64,000 bases of DNA from Hofstenia miamia (taxonomy: Eukaryota > Xenacoelomorpha > Acoela), in the NCBI GenBank assembly GCA_004352715.1, contig SCFE01000047.1, positions 2,016,552 to 2,080,551 on the forward strand, in the 5' to 3' direction. How positions within the stretch are numbered: position 1 is the first letter of the stretch; each line of letters opens with the position of its first letter. Position numbers and translations under genes: made by a program. The notes under the pieces were generated by a model. It did not search any database and was not told where the DNA came from. It saw nothing but the letters and a program-made list of their open reading frames with translations. This document shows positions 1 through 10,770 of this stretch, in pieces.

Positions 1-1771
1 TTTAAATAAATCAACATGATCTTTTAAATGTGCTGGTATTTTGATCTTGAGAAATTTTGGTATTACTCCATATCATCTAACTACAATGTACTTTTAAAAG
101 TGCATGTGAATCCTATGATAGAAAAAACCAAGTTACGCCAAAAAAAAAGAAAATTACCGCATTAAAGAATGTATTGCGAAAAGATAATACATTTACATTA
201 AATAGTACGGTAATTAATTTATCTGATCGAATTCTCACTAAAGAAGAAGAAATGGCTTTATCTTTAGGAATGAAAATGTCATGGCCAAAAAAGATTGATA
301 AAAACTTAGTCAAAATTGAGACAGAGTTTATGTTTTCACAATTATTGAAATCAGAAAAACCTAGTGAAATTGAATATGACGAAATGAAATTCAAAGTGAA
401 ATCAATATTTAATAATTACATAAACAAAAAATTTCGTGTTTCACCTGAATTAATAAAACTAAAAAACTCAATTAATGATCTAGACAAAGATAAAAGTATT
501 TACATATCAAAATTTGATAAAGGCAATGGGATTATCGTCGATAATAAACACAGATACATAGCAGAAATGAAGAAAATCCTAAATGATGATAAAAAATTCA
601 AAAAGGTTTTGCTAAATAAGAAGAAAACTACAACTTCGATATTTCAATCTCAAGAAGATAAATTCAATAAAACACTTCTTCAAATGAAAAATTCGGGAGA
701 AATTGACAAAGAGTATTACAATTGCTTTAATAGTACTGGCTCTCAACCACCGAGACTATATGGTCTTTGCAAAATACATAAAGATGCAACATCTCCGCTT
801 TATCGACCTATTTTATCAATGGTTAATGCACACGTTTATAACTTATCTAAGTGGCTTGATTAAAAATTAAAGTTATTCATGCTTAAAGAATTTGTTCTCA
901 CTGATACTAATCAATTTATTAATGAAATTAAAGAATGCGACGTACGTTCTTACATGGTTAGTTATGATGCAAAAAGTTTGTTTACATCAATTCCAGAAAA
1001 CGATTGACCATATAATTTCGCTAACACCTGAATCAGCCTTTCCATTTACTAATGAAACACTTCGAAAGCTTTTATTATTAGCTTCATCAAACATTTACTT
1101 TTTGTTTGAAAATGAAGTGTATAACCAAATGATGGGATGGCGATGGGTTCTCCCTAGGTCCAACGTTTGCGAATTTTGCAATGGATTTAATCGAAAAGAC
1201 TTTTATAAACTTAAGAAAACCACCAATTTATTACAAACGTTATGTTGATGATATTTTTTGTTTGATGGAAAACGATGATCATGCATCAATGTTTCTTTCT
1301 TACATTAATTCGCAATTCAGTGAAATTCAATTTACTTGTGAATATGAAAAAGAAGATTCAATACATTTTTTAGATGCAACATTGAAGAAATCATCAATGG
1401 GATTTGAAATATCTGCTTTTAGAAAACCTACAAACCATTTCAATCATACTGTGATAATAAATATAAACATTCAATTCCGAAAAACTTGTTTAGAAGAACT
1501 GTTTTACTATCATCTAACTACAATGTACATACAATGGCTTTTGATAAAATATTTGAAAATCTAAGATCTAATGGGTATCCTGAAAAATTATTGCAAAAAA
1601 CATCAAAAGAAGCTCTAACATCCTTTTCATTAAAATACAATTCGCAAGAACATAAAGATAATATATTTTGGAAACCATCTTTTATTAAACCTCACGAATC
1701 ACGTCTTAAGAAATCTATATATAATTTAAATAGAAAACTGAGGAAATAAATTTAATTCGTAACAAAGATCT
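1..1771 (+). mobile_element. Penelope-like retroelement, broken reverse transcriptase
   Basis: Penelope-like elements copy themselves with a reverse transcriptase (RT) related to telomerase. An N-terminal region is open from 174 to 863 and ends with the family hallmark RLYGLCKIHK followed by RPILSM. A second frame from about 890 to 1012 carries RT motif A as YDAKSLFTSIP. Motif B is at about 1143 (MGSP, then an in-frame TAG). A third frame from 1181 has the catalytic YVDD at about 1237-1248, followed by IHFLDA, and a fourth frame continues to 1749. At least three frameshifts or stops make it inactive. No GIY-YIG endonuclease follows before the gap at 1772. About 20 bases at 74-93 recur at 1511-1530, which may reflect the partial tandem arrangement these elements often show. 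The family call rests on motif order seen in the sequence and is firm; the clade within Penelope is not determined. Confidence 0.88.
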
Positions 1772-2771
1772 NNNNNNNNNNNNNNNNNNNNNNNNNNNNN
1801 NNNNNNNNNNNNNNNNNNNNNNNNNNNNNNNNNNNNNNNNNNNNNNNNNNNNNNNNNNNNNNNNNNNNNNNNNNNNNNNNNNNNNNNNNNNNNNNNNNNN
1901 NNNNNNNNNNNNNNNNNNNNNNNNNNNNNNNNNNNNNNNNNNNNNNNNNNNNNNNNNNNNNNNNNNNNNNNNNNNNNNNNNNNNNNNNNNNNNNNNNNNN
2001 NNNNNNNNNNNNNNNNNNNNNNNNNNNNNNNNNNNNNNNNNNNNNNNNNNNNNNNNNNNNNNNNNNNNNNNNNNNNNNNNNNNNNNNNNNNNNNNNNNNN
2101 NNNNNNNNNNNNNNNNNNNNNNNNNNNNNNNNNNNNNNNNNNNNNNNNNNNNNNNNNNNNNNNNNNNNNNNNNNNNNNNNNNNNNNNNNNNNNNNNNNNN
2201 NNNNNNNNNNNNNNNNNNNNNNNNNNNNNNNNNNNNNNNNNNNNNNNNNNNNNNNNNNNNNNNNNNNNNNNNNNNNNNNNNNNNNNNNNNNNNNNNNNNN
2301 NNNNNNNNNNNNNNNNNNNNNNNNNNNNNNNNNNNNNNNNNNNNNNNNNNNNNNNNNNNNNNNNNNNNNNNNNNNNNNNNNNNNNNNNNNNNNNNNNNNN
2401 NNNNNNNNNNNNNNNNNNNNNNNNNNNNNNNNNNNNNNNNNNNNNNNNNNNNNNNNNNNNNNNNNNNNNNNNNNNNNNNNNNNNNNNNNNNNNNNNNNNN
2501 NNNNNNNNNNNNNNNNNNNNNNNNNNNNNNNNNNNNNNNNNNNNNNNNNNNNNNNNNNNNNNNNNNNNNNNNNNNNNNNNNNNNNNNNNNNNNNNNNNNN
2601 NNNNNNNNNNNNNNNNNNNNNNNNNNNNNNNNNNNNNNNNNNNNNNNNNNNNNNNNNNNNNNNNNNNNNNNNNNNNNNNNNNNNNNNNNNNNNNNNNNNN
2701 NNNNNNNNNNNNNNNNNNNNNNNNNNNNNNNNNNNNNNNNNNNNNNNNNNNNNNNNNNNNNNNNNNNNNNN
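1772..2771. other. Assembly gap, exactly 1000 N
   Basis: A run of exactly 1000 N, so its length is a placeholder. Any reading frame drawn across it is meaningless. Confidence 0.99.
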
Positions 2772-3800
2772 CTTGTCGCCACGCTCGCTACTAAAAAGCG
2801 AAAAGTTATTCGGCTATTAATAATAATTAAACACATTAAAAGTTTGAAATCAAATGCCACACAAAGAATAACTGTTACTGCGATTGATAAAAAAGTAATA
2901 AAATTCAAGACTACATTTACTCTAGGGCAAACATATAAATAAATCCACTGCATTTCTAATATGCTCCTCAAACAATTTTTGAGTCGAATGAGAACAATTT
3001 TTTAATTAAAGCAACAGAAAACTCAAATTAACTTGATACAACATTATGATAAAATACACTTCTCAATTTGCGCTTAGGAAGCATTCGGATCGTGATTGAT
3101 ACGAACGCATGTTTAATTGAACTCTAGCTACAGTAAACGTTGAAACATAATCCGGAACTATATCATTTTCTAATAAAAACATGTGGTCGTGAGATGTAAT
3201 ACGAAACTTTAGCTCAAACAAACAACTTCTTACTTCACATTTTGATGAACTTGAGCCATTAATGGAGGCAACAGAAAACTCAAATTAACTTGATACAACA
3301 TTATGATAAAATACACTTCTCAATTTGCGCTTAGGAAGCATTCGGATCGTGATTGATACGAACGCATGTTTAATTGAACTCTAGCTACAGTAAACGTTGA
3401 AACATAATCCGGAACTATATCATTTTCTAATAAAAACATGTGGTCGTGAGATGTAATACGAAACTTTAGCTCAAACAAACAACTTCTTACTTCACATTTT
3501 GATGAACTTGAGCCATTAATGGAGGCATCTTTTTAGCTGCTGCAATAAGATCATTGCCCGAGGATTGCCAACGTTGAGCGGTCATGTGCAGAGAGTACGC
3601 AGCCTGCATGATAGGTGCATCAACCTCCGGTTCAGGAAATCGCAATAATCTCGTGTCGTCGTTAACCATTGCAAACGTTTCCTCGGGTTTAGCAGATAAA
3701 TCGATTGACATGACAGATACATCTAAAATCATTGAGTTAGAATATATGCAAGTCAAAAAAGCATTAATATCACCTTTTACTTTTAAGAAGGGCAATTAAA
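2772..3800 (-). repeat. Displaced copy of vinculin tail-exon contig
   Basis: This small contig lies between two 1000-N gaps and reproduces 44550-45321 almost base for base. One substitution was noticed (gaacgcAtg here, gaacgcTtg at about 44886). It also carries a 257-bp internal direct duplication: 3011-3267 is repeated from 3268. It contains the last 13 bases of the intron preceding vinculin exon 11, the next intron, and a copy of exon 10. The rest of the gene is not around it; the neighbours are transposon debris. The simplest reading is a haplotig or collapsed-repeat contig placed wrongly by scaffolding. A real segmental duplication is possible but would need spanning reads. Confidence 0.85.
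3491..3722 (-). pseudogene. Orphan copy of vinculin exon 10
   Basis: Same exon as 45012-45243, with TTTTAG acceptor and GTAAGA donor, but without neighbouring exons in a usable arrangement. It encodes the start of the vinculin tail domain. Treat it as a duplicate of the true exon, not as a second gene. The 257-bp duplication breakpoint falls inside this exon's 3' end, so the last about 30 coding bases also occur again at about 3234-3267. Confidence 0.8.
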
Positions 3801-4800
3801 NNNNNNNNNNNNNNNNNNNNNNNNNNNNNNNNNNNNNNNNNNNNNNNNNNNNNNNNNNNNNNNNNNNNNNNNNNNNNNNNNNNNNNNNNNNNNNNNNNNN
3901 NNNNNNNNNNNNNNNNNNNNNNNNNNNNNNNNNNNNNNNNNNNNNNNNNNNNNNNNNNNNNNNNNNNNNNNNNNNNNNNNNNNNNNNNNNNNNNNNNNNN
4001 NNNNNNNNNNNNNNNNNNNNNNNNNNNNNNNNNNNNNNNNNNNNNNNNNNNNNNNNNNNNNNNNNNNNNNNNNNNNNNNNNNNNNNNNNNNNNNNNNNNN
4101 NNNNNNNNNNNNNNNNNNNNNNNNNNNNNNNNNNNNNNNNNNNNNNNNNNNNNNNNNNNNNNNNNNNNNNNNNNNNNNNNNNNNNNNNNNNNNNNNNNNN
4201 NNNNNNNNNNNNNNNNNNNNNNNNNNNNNNNNNNNNNNNNNNNNNNNNNNNNNNNNNNNNNNNNNNNNNNNNNNNNNNNNNNNNNNNNNNNNNNNNNNNN
4301 NNNNNNNNNNNNNNNNNNNNNNNNNNNNNNNNNNNNNNNNNNNNNNNNNNNNNNNNNNNNNNNNNNNNNNNNNNNNNNNNNNNNNNNNNNNNNNNNNNNN
4401 NNNNNNNNNNNNNNNNNNNNNNNNNNNNNNNNNNNNNNNNNNNNNNNNNNNNNNNNNNNNNNNNNNNNNNNNNNNNNNNNNNNNNNNNNNNNNNNNNNNN
4501 NNNNNNNNNNNNNNNNNNNNNNNNNNNNNNNNNNNNNNNNNNNNNNNNNNNNNNNNNNNNNNNNNNNNNNNNNNNNNNNNNNNNNNNNNNNNNNNNNNNN
4601 NNNNNNNNNNNNNNNNNNNNNNNNNNNNNNNNNNNNNNNNNNNNNNNNNNNNNNNNNNNNNNNNNNNNNNNNNNNNNNNNNNNNNNNNNNNNNNNNNNNN
4701 NNNNNNNNNNNNNNNNNNNNNNNNNNNNNNNNNNNNNNNNNNNNNNNNNNNNNNNNNNNNNNNNNNNNNNNNNNNNNNNNNNNNNNNNNNNNNNNNNNNN
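3801..4800. other. Assembly gap, exactly 1000 N
   Basis: Second placeholder gap of exactly 1000 N bounding the displaced contig. Confidence 0.99.
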
Positions 4801-5268
4801 GACAAGGTGGGAAGAATGGTACACTGGAGTTTGAGCAGGCAGCATGGGTTAGAAGCAGGAGACAAGTGGTATGAGCACAAGCCACAGGGCGTCATAGAAA
4901 ATGAGAAGCTTAAGATACTGGGGGACTTCAACATACAGACGAGCAAGGTGATAGAAGCACGGAGGTCCGACATAGTAGTGGTAGACAAAGAGAAAAGATT
5001 AGGAACAGTGATAGACATAGCAGTACCAAAGGACAGGAACGTAGAAAGCAACGAGAAAGAGAAGATAGACAAGTATAGAAAGTTGGCAGAGGAAATAGAA
5101 AAGCTGTGGAAGTTAAAGAAGGTTGAAGTAGTCTCAGTAGTAATAGGCGCACTAGGAGAAATGAGTAAGAAGCATAAGAGATACTTGGAGAAGTTGGGAG
5201 TACCAAAGAACTGGTGAGTTCAACGAGCTGAGAGGAATACCAGCATAATAATAATAATAATAATGATG
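4801..5268 (+). mobile_element. Non-LTR retrotransposon 3' end with endonuclease-like C-terminus
   Basis: An open frame runs out of the gap to a stop at about 5217 (136 residues visible). It reads like the C-terminal part of a LINE polyprotein: a basic WYEHKP segment, then EARRSDIVVVDKEKRLG and IDIAVP, then a lysine-rich helical end. The spacing of the acidic residues after RRSD is compatible with the restriction-enzyme-like endonuclease placed after the RT in R2/R4/NeSL-type elements; that part is inference. The tail after the stop holds an ATA/TAA microsatellite at about 5246-5263, a typical LINE 3' end. The frame is intact and GC-richer than its surroundings, so this insertion looks younger than its neighbours. 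The upstream RT would lie in the gap. Confidence 0.7.
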
Positions 5269-5274
5269 GTGAAT

Positions 5275-5760
5275 GACTTTATTTAGTCGCTGAAGGTATA
5301 CACTACAAAAAAAAATAAAAACAAGTCAAGTTTTACGGCAGTGAGGACAGTCACAGGAGATGAAAAAGGAGCAAATGGAAGAGTAGGCGAAGTTGGAGAA
5401 GGGCTCAGCAAAGAGGAAAGACATTAAAGATTTCTTGAAGCTCGGCGGCAGAGACAAGAAATCAATGGCTGTTGGAGGGCTAACAGTCAAGTGGTAATTA
5501 GCAGGAATACAAGCACGATTAAAAAACGAGTGAAGGATGCGATGTTTCTTGGGACGACGAATATAGAAAGTGACAACATCATCAGAACACGTGGAGCGGG
5601 AGAACTCAAAAGGATTAAGATCCAATTTGCGAGTGAGCAGTTGATTGAACAGGAGGAGATCACAGGCATGGAAATAGAGTGACAGCGGGAGATTGTAGAA
5701 TTTGAGAAGGGCGTCTTTGTATGGCAAGAGGCAATCATTACATTCATATTGGTAAATTAC
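5275..5760 (-). mobile_element. Non-LTR retrotransposon, C-terminal end of ORF2
   Basis: The minus strand is open from 5727 to 5326. The layout, DLLLFNQLL, then a gap, then HSFFNRACIPANYHL, then SLPPSFKKSLMSFLF, matches the region after the RT domain in CR1/L2/jockey-type LINEs, where a conserved FFNR motif precedes a short serine-rich end. It ends with a C-x-C-x2-C-like cluster (SCDCPHC). Only the last about 130 codons are present, as expected from 5' truncation. It faces the neighbouring plus-strand LINE tail-to-tail. The A-rich stretch at 5304-5324 lies downstream only on the opposite strand, so no poly(A) tail can be claimed. Confidence 0.6.
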
Positions 5761-5841
5761 AGAAGAAACTTATTTCGTAGGGATAAGGTCTTTGTTGTTG
5801 AAGATGTTCTTTGCTGCATATGATAATAACAATTTGTCATA

Positions 5842-5868
5842 CTGAATATTATTCTTAGCAATCGAAAC
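5842..5868 (+). ncRNA. Degenerate Penelope 3' hairpin (plus-strand copy)
   Basis: CTGA, then a decayed 5' core, the loop CTTAGC and the trailer AATCGAAAC match the better-preserved copy on the opposite strand at 5991-6018. It probably marks the 3' end of a second Penelope element running left to right and now otherwise lost. Confidence 0.4.
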
Positions 5869-5899
5869 CGTTTATATTTAATAAATACTTCGAAGCTGA

Positions 5900-5914
5900 A
5901 TATATATATATATG

Positions 5915-5957
<43 letters not shown>
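5900..5957. repeat. (TA)n microsatellite
   Basis: Nearly uninterrupted TA repeat with a small GCATACA break. It lies between two inverted Penelope-like hairpins. Reading frames rich in I and Y here are repeat artefacts. Confidence 0.95.
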
Positions 5958-5960
<3 letters not shown>

Positions 5961-5990
5961 AAATATCAAACGCAGTTAAAAATTTTGATC

Positions 5991-6018
5991 GTTTTCGATT
6001 GCTAAGAATCATCGTCAG
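5991..6018 (-). ncRNA. Hammerhead-like hairpin of a Penelope-like element
   Basis: Read on the minus strand: CTGACGAT, a 4-bp stem GATT/AATC closing a CTTAGC loop, then GAAAAC. The order CTGA-core, hairpin, GAAA is that of a hammerhead ribozyme, and hammerhead motifs are known in Penelope-like elements. The core differs from the canonical CTGATGA by inserted bases, so cleavage is not assured. It lies about 140 bp downstream of the stop of the GIY-YIG fragment at 6158-6334 on the same strand, the expected place. Confidence 0.5.
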
Positions 6019-6157
6019 TAACAAATGCGGTAACTAAATATTTTACAATCAACTACACTAAAGAAAGGAATACGTAAATATATTGCATGCACTATAAGTC
6101 TAAAATTATTGATATTTTTCTTTGTTTGTTAAGTAATTGTTCTTTGTTTGCAGTTTT

Positions 6158-6334
6158 AATAAAAATTTGTTCTCCGTTTTTTTTGTGATCTTAGTAAAAT
6201 TTTAAAATTTTCTTCTTTAATTTCATGTTGATGTAAATAAATTTCGGAATTTAAATGTCCTCTAATATGTTCTTTCATTCTTGTTCCCAGATGTCTCTTA
6301 GTTTCCCCGATGTATGATTTATTGCAATCATCAC
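6158..6334 (-). pseudogene. GIY-YIG endonuclease fragment of a Penelope-like element
   Basis: The minus strand reads a CDDCNK zinc-knuckle-like start, then SYIGETKRHLGTRMKEH, the core of the GIY-YIG nuclease that Penelope elements carry after the RT. The Y-I-G, the arginine and the downstream helix are visible. The frame continues with an H-Q-H-E stretch to a TAA at about 6158. The upstream RT is absent, and to the right (6335 onwards) the sequence is AT-rich with no RT motifs. This is a 3' fragment, consistent with 5' truncation of an insertion. Confidence 0.8.
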
Positions 6335-8437
6335 ATTAATATATATATACATATATTGTAATATTCTACGTGAGTTGCATTAATATGTACATATAATATT
6401 TTCGTATAATGTCGCATTATTTGATTGGAAGAAATATGCACACAATCTCTAAAAAATTCATTGATTTTACCTTCAGACAAATTTAACAAATTTCAACAGA
6501 AAATTTCTAAGTTATGCATGCATAATCATATTGATAATGACTTCATGGATAATTTTATAAATACAAATGAAACAAATAACCTTAACATCAATCGACTTCT
6601 GAAAAAACATTTGTGTATTTACACATATGGCGTAGAATTGTTCACTTAATTGTCAAACGAAAAATCTATGCATACTTCTTTTAGTTTATCATTATTCTAT
6701 TGAAAATAATTTTACAATTTTGAAAAACATAAGACTAGGATTAACAGAACGCATAATAAACAATAGGAACAATTATTGACAATGAAAAAAATTTAGATCT
6801 TATTAAACTTTGTCAGACGGAAGCTATGTTTTTTCGCAAGGTCCTGATGAAATACTCGTCCATTTTATATTCGTGGATGTCATTTGCTTCTTAACCCTAA
6901 AACGGTTGACTGTATACCTTTTGGTTAAGCAACTTTGCTTCTCCATAGTCACTAAAATAGATGGACTGCGAACCTCATTTTCCTTGTGGATATGTGCTTA
7001 GAGAGCCTCAACTGAAGCTGAAGAACTGCTAGCTGTTGGTTAAAGTACTGATCAATATTTTTTTGAATCTAGGTGAAAAGAGTACAATATTGTTACCTGA
7101 TCGGTCTTTTCGGTATCAACCGTTGATAAATAAAGATGGCCATTGATCACAAATTGATTACATACCGGTGTTTTCCCAATTAAATGAGCTAAGAAATGAC
7201 AGTAATAGTGAATATGAGTCCTTTTCAGATTTAAAAAAAGAGCAATAATGTGTTCTTAGACGCAATGTATATATTACCCATAATCTATTAGAATAATAGC
7301 AAACTAGTCAACTATATTAAAAACACAAAGTTTAATTTATGTTTCAAATACATAACTGATAGGTAACTAAATCATGTGTAAGTGTAAAGAAAAATATAAT
7401 GCAAATATTCAAACAAAGAAAATATTAACACGTTTGCAATAAATTGCAATTCAACATATATACGCTTTAGATGTACATTTATGATCTTTCAAGCTAATTT
7501 TTGATGATTTTTCATTTCAGCAAACTACATTTCAATCAATTATAATGAGTTGATAATAATTTTACATTTTCAAAACTAAGCATGTTGCTTCACAAATTAT
7601 GTCTGATATCGAATTAAAGCAACAATCAATTAAGGTTTAATATATTGAGCTATAAATATATTGATTTTTGCCAAAACCTCCTGATTGCAAAATATTAAGA
7701 ATAAGTATTAATCACACTGCACAATTCACCATCTTCAATGTAACTTTAGAAGATGCATACATGCATTGTAATAAATAAATAACTTAAATATGTCCTCAAA
7801 ACCACTTGTGTCTACATTTTATAAATTGACTGAATAATATCTTGAGAACATTTTTTATGAAATTTAGACAGTAGCTAATATAAATACTTAGCAAACCTAA
7901 AGGACTAGACGCAAATCTATCAGGCCTTATATTACCTCAATTAAATGAATGTATGTACACCATATGTTGCAAAAATTGTTTGATAAATTTTCGCTGGCGA
8001 TGAAGAGCGAAATTCTGAATATTGAAATAAAAATTAATACACAAACAAGTGCTCCTCCTGTTCAAATTCAAAGTGCAGATAACTACGCCATAAATCATTT
8101 TTAGTAACTATTTTGTTTCTGAAAGGTCGATATTTTCACCTCAATTACCGAAGCGTTTTTAAAAAAAGAGATATATTTTAAATAGGAAAATTGCGACGCA
8201 TTAAATAAATACATAAATGAATGATTTCGTTTAAAAACGTGCATCAACTGATAACAAGTAAATTTAAGCTATTTCACAAAAAATAAATTTCTCCGAATAC
8301 ACACTTGTATTAATGCAATAGCCAATGGGGATTGGTACTTTTTATCAACTACAGTTATCTTATAACAACCAAATATAATCTTAGAATCGACATAGCAAGC
8401 ATGTTGATTAAATTTGCCAAAGAATGAGTGAATGACA
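6335..8437. other. AT-rich region without recognisable gene
   Basis: A 74-codon plus-strand frame at 6425-6649 and another at 6810-7001 are open but match nothing recognised and have no splice or coding signature. The rest is AT-rich with many stops on both strands. No TIR, LTR or exon was found here. Confidence 0.6.
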
Positions 8438-9270
8438 TGTAGCGTAATCCTTCATAATTCTGCTCACTTTCAAAAAAGGAGAATATCGAAAAAGAAAGTA
8501 AAAGAAATTATTATCAGATAATTTCAATGATTAACTAACTAAGGCACTTGATTTGAATTGATGTATAAGAAAATGCCTATCACTAAAATGTTGACAAAAA
8601 TTGATTACAAATCACTTCTTGTTAATTTTAAAGGAGCCACACAGACAATCTACATGAATTTAAATTTTTATGGCCACAGGTATTTGTTTTACCAATAGTA
8701 GAAATAGTTGTAAAACAATGTAGAAGGTGATGAAGTAAATTCTTTGGAATTGATTTATTGTTGATATTTATTCATGATGTGATATATTATCTAAATGTCT
8801 AGTAAGTGATTCATGTATAGTAGTGGTCAGGAATCCATGACTGGAATGATTCAATGTTCTTTGCCCATGACCATGAGCTACACTTAAGTTAGGTATACAA
8901 CTAAGGGATTTTCTCTCACTACTCACTTAGCTAGCTATTATTTTGTTTTTCTACTGTATATATTAACAAATTCAACATAGGCTAGTTAGCCAACTGTAAG
9001 GATTAACCTTTTGTTTTAGATACAAATTGTTTACTATAATATGACCAATAAATGACTGTATTATGATCAGTATTATAACTTATTTAAATGTATGATAGGA
9101 AGCTGCAAGCCTTTCTATTCTTTATCCAAATTGCCATTGAGGGTTATTGTTAAGTTATATTTATTAAATCAAAATTAAGTAAACAAATTTGCAGCTAGTG
9201 CTTTTCCTGGTTGCCTAAATAGTAAAAGTATTCAATGTGAAGCACTAGAGGCCTGGAATGAGATGCAACA
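8438..9270 (+). repeat. LTR of element family 1, 5' copy
   Basis: Starts TGTAGCGTAATCC and ends GATGCAACA. The copy at 20427-21650 starts TGTGTAATCC and ends with the same GATGCAACA, with high similarity between. The 5' copy lacks about 390 bp that the 3' copy has between caatgtgaa and gcctggaatg. A primer-binding-site candidate follows directly. Confidence 0.8.
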
Positions 9271-9289
9271 TGGCAACTATTACAGGATG
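9271..9289 (+). promoter_or_regulatory. Candidate primer-binding site, family 1
   Basis: TGGCAACTATTACAGGATG begins immediately after the LTR terminus CA. The leading TGG fits pairing with a tRNA 3' CCA end. The family-2 element on the other strand has TGGCAACTGTGACAGGACG at the same position, which supports the call. The tRNA is not identified. Confidence 0.6.
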
Positions 9290-9701
9290 CAAATATCCAA
9301 CAACTGGAAAAAAATCATACATTAATCAAATTAGTTGTAAATTTCCTAAAAGCCTTAAAACTTCAAATGATGCAAGAAAATTGTTAACATAGGGAAAACT
9401 TTAAAGGCAGAAAACAGGAAAATTTGAAAAAAAAATTTTAATTAGTCAATCCTAATGTAGAGTTGCTCGGGGAAATTTAGTGCAATTTATATCTTTTTAT
9501 TTTGATCTAAATCAACTGTATTTCGACGTCACTATGACGTTCCTTTTTCGAGATTAGTTTTGTTGCTATCAGTTTTGTGTCCCCTCGTCGGTGCTTTTGT
9601 TTTGCTCAAATTTAATTTACGAGGGAAAATTATTGCAAACATGTTAAACCACGTTGAAAATCGATTAGTGTAAACAAAGGCAGGTAAAAATGAATCTTTT
9701 T

Positions 9702-9709
9702 GTATAAAA
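9702..9709 (+). promoter_or_regulatory. Conserved TATA box in family-2 LTR
   Basis: GTATAAAA is conserved at the corresponding place in the minus-strand LTR copy (minus-strand TTTGTATAAAACTGAG near 16260). Conservation between diverged copies suggests the LTR promoter core. Confidence 0.5.
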
Positions 9710-9761
9710 ACTGAGGACACTGTAGCTAATGTTCAATAGACTTTGTCTACTCTTAACTACC

Positions 9762-10436
9762 NNNNNNNNNNNNNNNNNNNNNNNNNNNNNNNNNNNNNNN
9801 NNNNNNNNNNNNNNNNNNNNNNNNNNNNNNNNNNNNNNNNNNNNNNNNNNNNNNNNNNNNNNNNNNNNNNNNNNNNNNNNNNNNNNNNNNNNNNNNNNNN
9901 NNNNNNNNNNNNNNNNNNNNNNNNNNNNNNNNNNNNNNNNNNNNNNNNNNNNNNNNNNNNNNNNNNNNNNNNNNNNNNNNNNNNNNNNNNNNNNNNNNNN
10001 NNNNNNNNNNNNNNNNNNNNNNNNNNNNNNNNNNNNNNNNNNNNNNNNNNNNNNNNNNNNNNNNNNNNNNNNNNNNNNNNNNNNNNNNNNNNNNNNNNNN
10101 NNNNNNNNNNNNNNNNNNNNNNNNNNNNNNNNNNNNNNNNNNNNNNNNNNNNNNNNNNNNNNNNNNNNNNNNNNNNNNNNNNNNNNNNNNNNNNNNNNNN
10201 NNNNNNNNNNNNNNNNNNNNNNNNNNNNNNNNNNNNNNNNNNNNNNNNNNNNNNNNNNNNNNNNNNNNNNNNNNNNNNNNNNNNNNNNNNNNNNNNNNNN
10301 NNNNNNNNNNNNNNNNNNNNNNNNNNNNNNNNNNNNNNNNNNNNNNNNNNNNNNNNNNNNNNNNNNNNNNNNNNNNNNNNNNNNNNNNNNNNNNNNNNNN
10401 NNNNNNNNNNNNNNNNNNNNNNNNNNNNNNNNNNNN
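9762..10436. other. Assembly gap (675 N)
   Basis: Gap inside the plus-oriented family-2 LTR; probably unresolved repeat. Confidence 0.99.
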
Positions 10437-10770
10437 AAAATGAGAAGTAGGTTGTTTTTTTTTGATTGAGATAGAAATTAAACAAGTGAGACAGATAGGG
10501 TAGCACCAGTCAATAGGTTAAGCACTTTTCTTCTGGAAGTTCCGCTTCGGCTGGAAGCCATAGGAATTGGTCATCTTGGTTGTTACCTAAAGTAGTCTCG
10601 TTACTTGGATGAATCACCAATGTTACATCTATTAATGTTATAAGTTCTAATCTAACCTGTTTCTTGGAATCGTGGCTGTATTGAACACTAACTAAACCTT
10701 CTGCAGAGTCAATTGAGTTTCTAGCTAAGTCTTACCAGCCACCGATTCTACACTAACAAAGTGTAGCAAA

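Larger units (their letters stand above)
9458..10770 (+). repeat. LTR of element family 2, plus orientation, interrupted by a gap
   Basis: Starts TGTAGAGTTGCTCGGGG and ends GATTCTACA, the termini of the minus-strand copies (TGTAGAGTCACT...GATTCTACA). Both halves match those copies, including the stretches around TGTCCCC, AAACAAAGGCAGGTA and GTATAAAAACTGAG on the left of the gap and GGGTAGCACCAGTCA on the right. The gap removes the middle. It lies inside the family-1 element, so family 2 apparently inserted into family 1. Confidence 0.7.

Noticed and set aside
1715-5072. Long frames bridging the N gaps at 1772-2771 and 3801-4800
   Set aside because: They consist mostly of undetermined residues; gap length is a placeholder, so no frame can be inferred.
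9729-10506. Frames across the 675-N gap
   Set aside because: Only short flanks are real, and these are LTR sequence.
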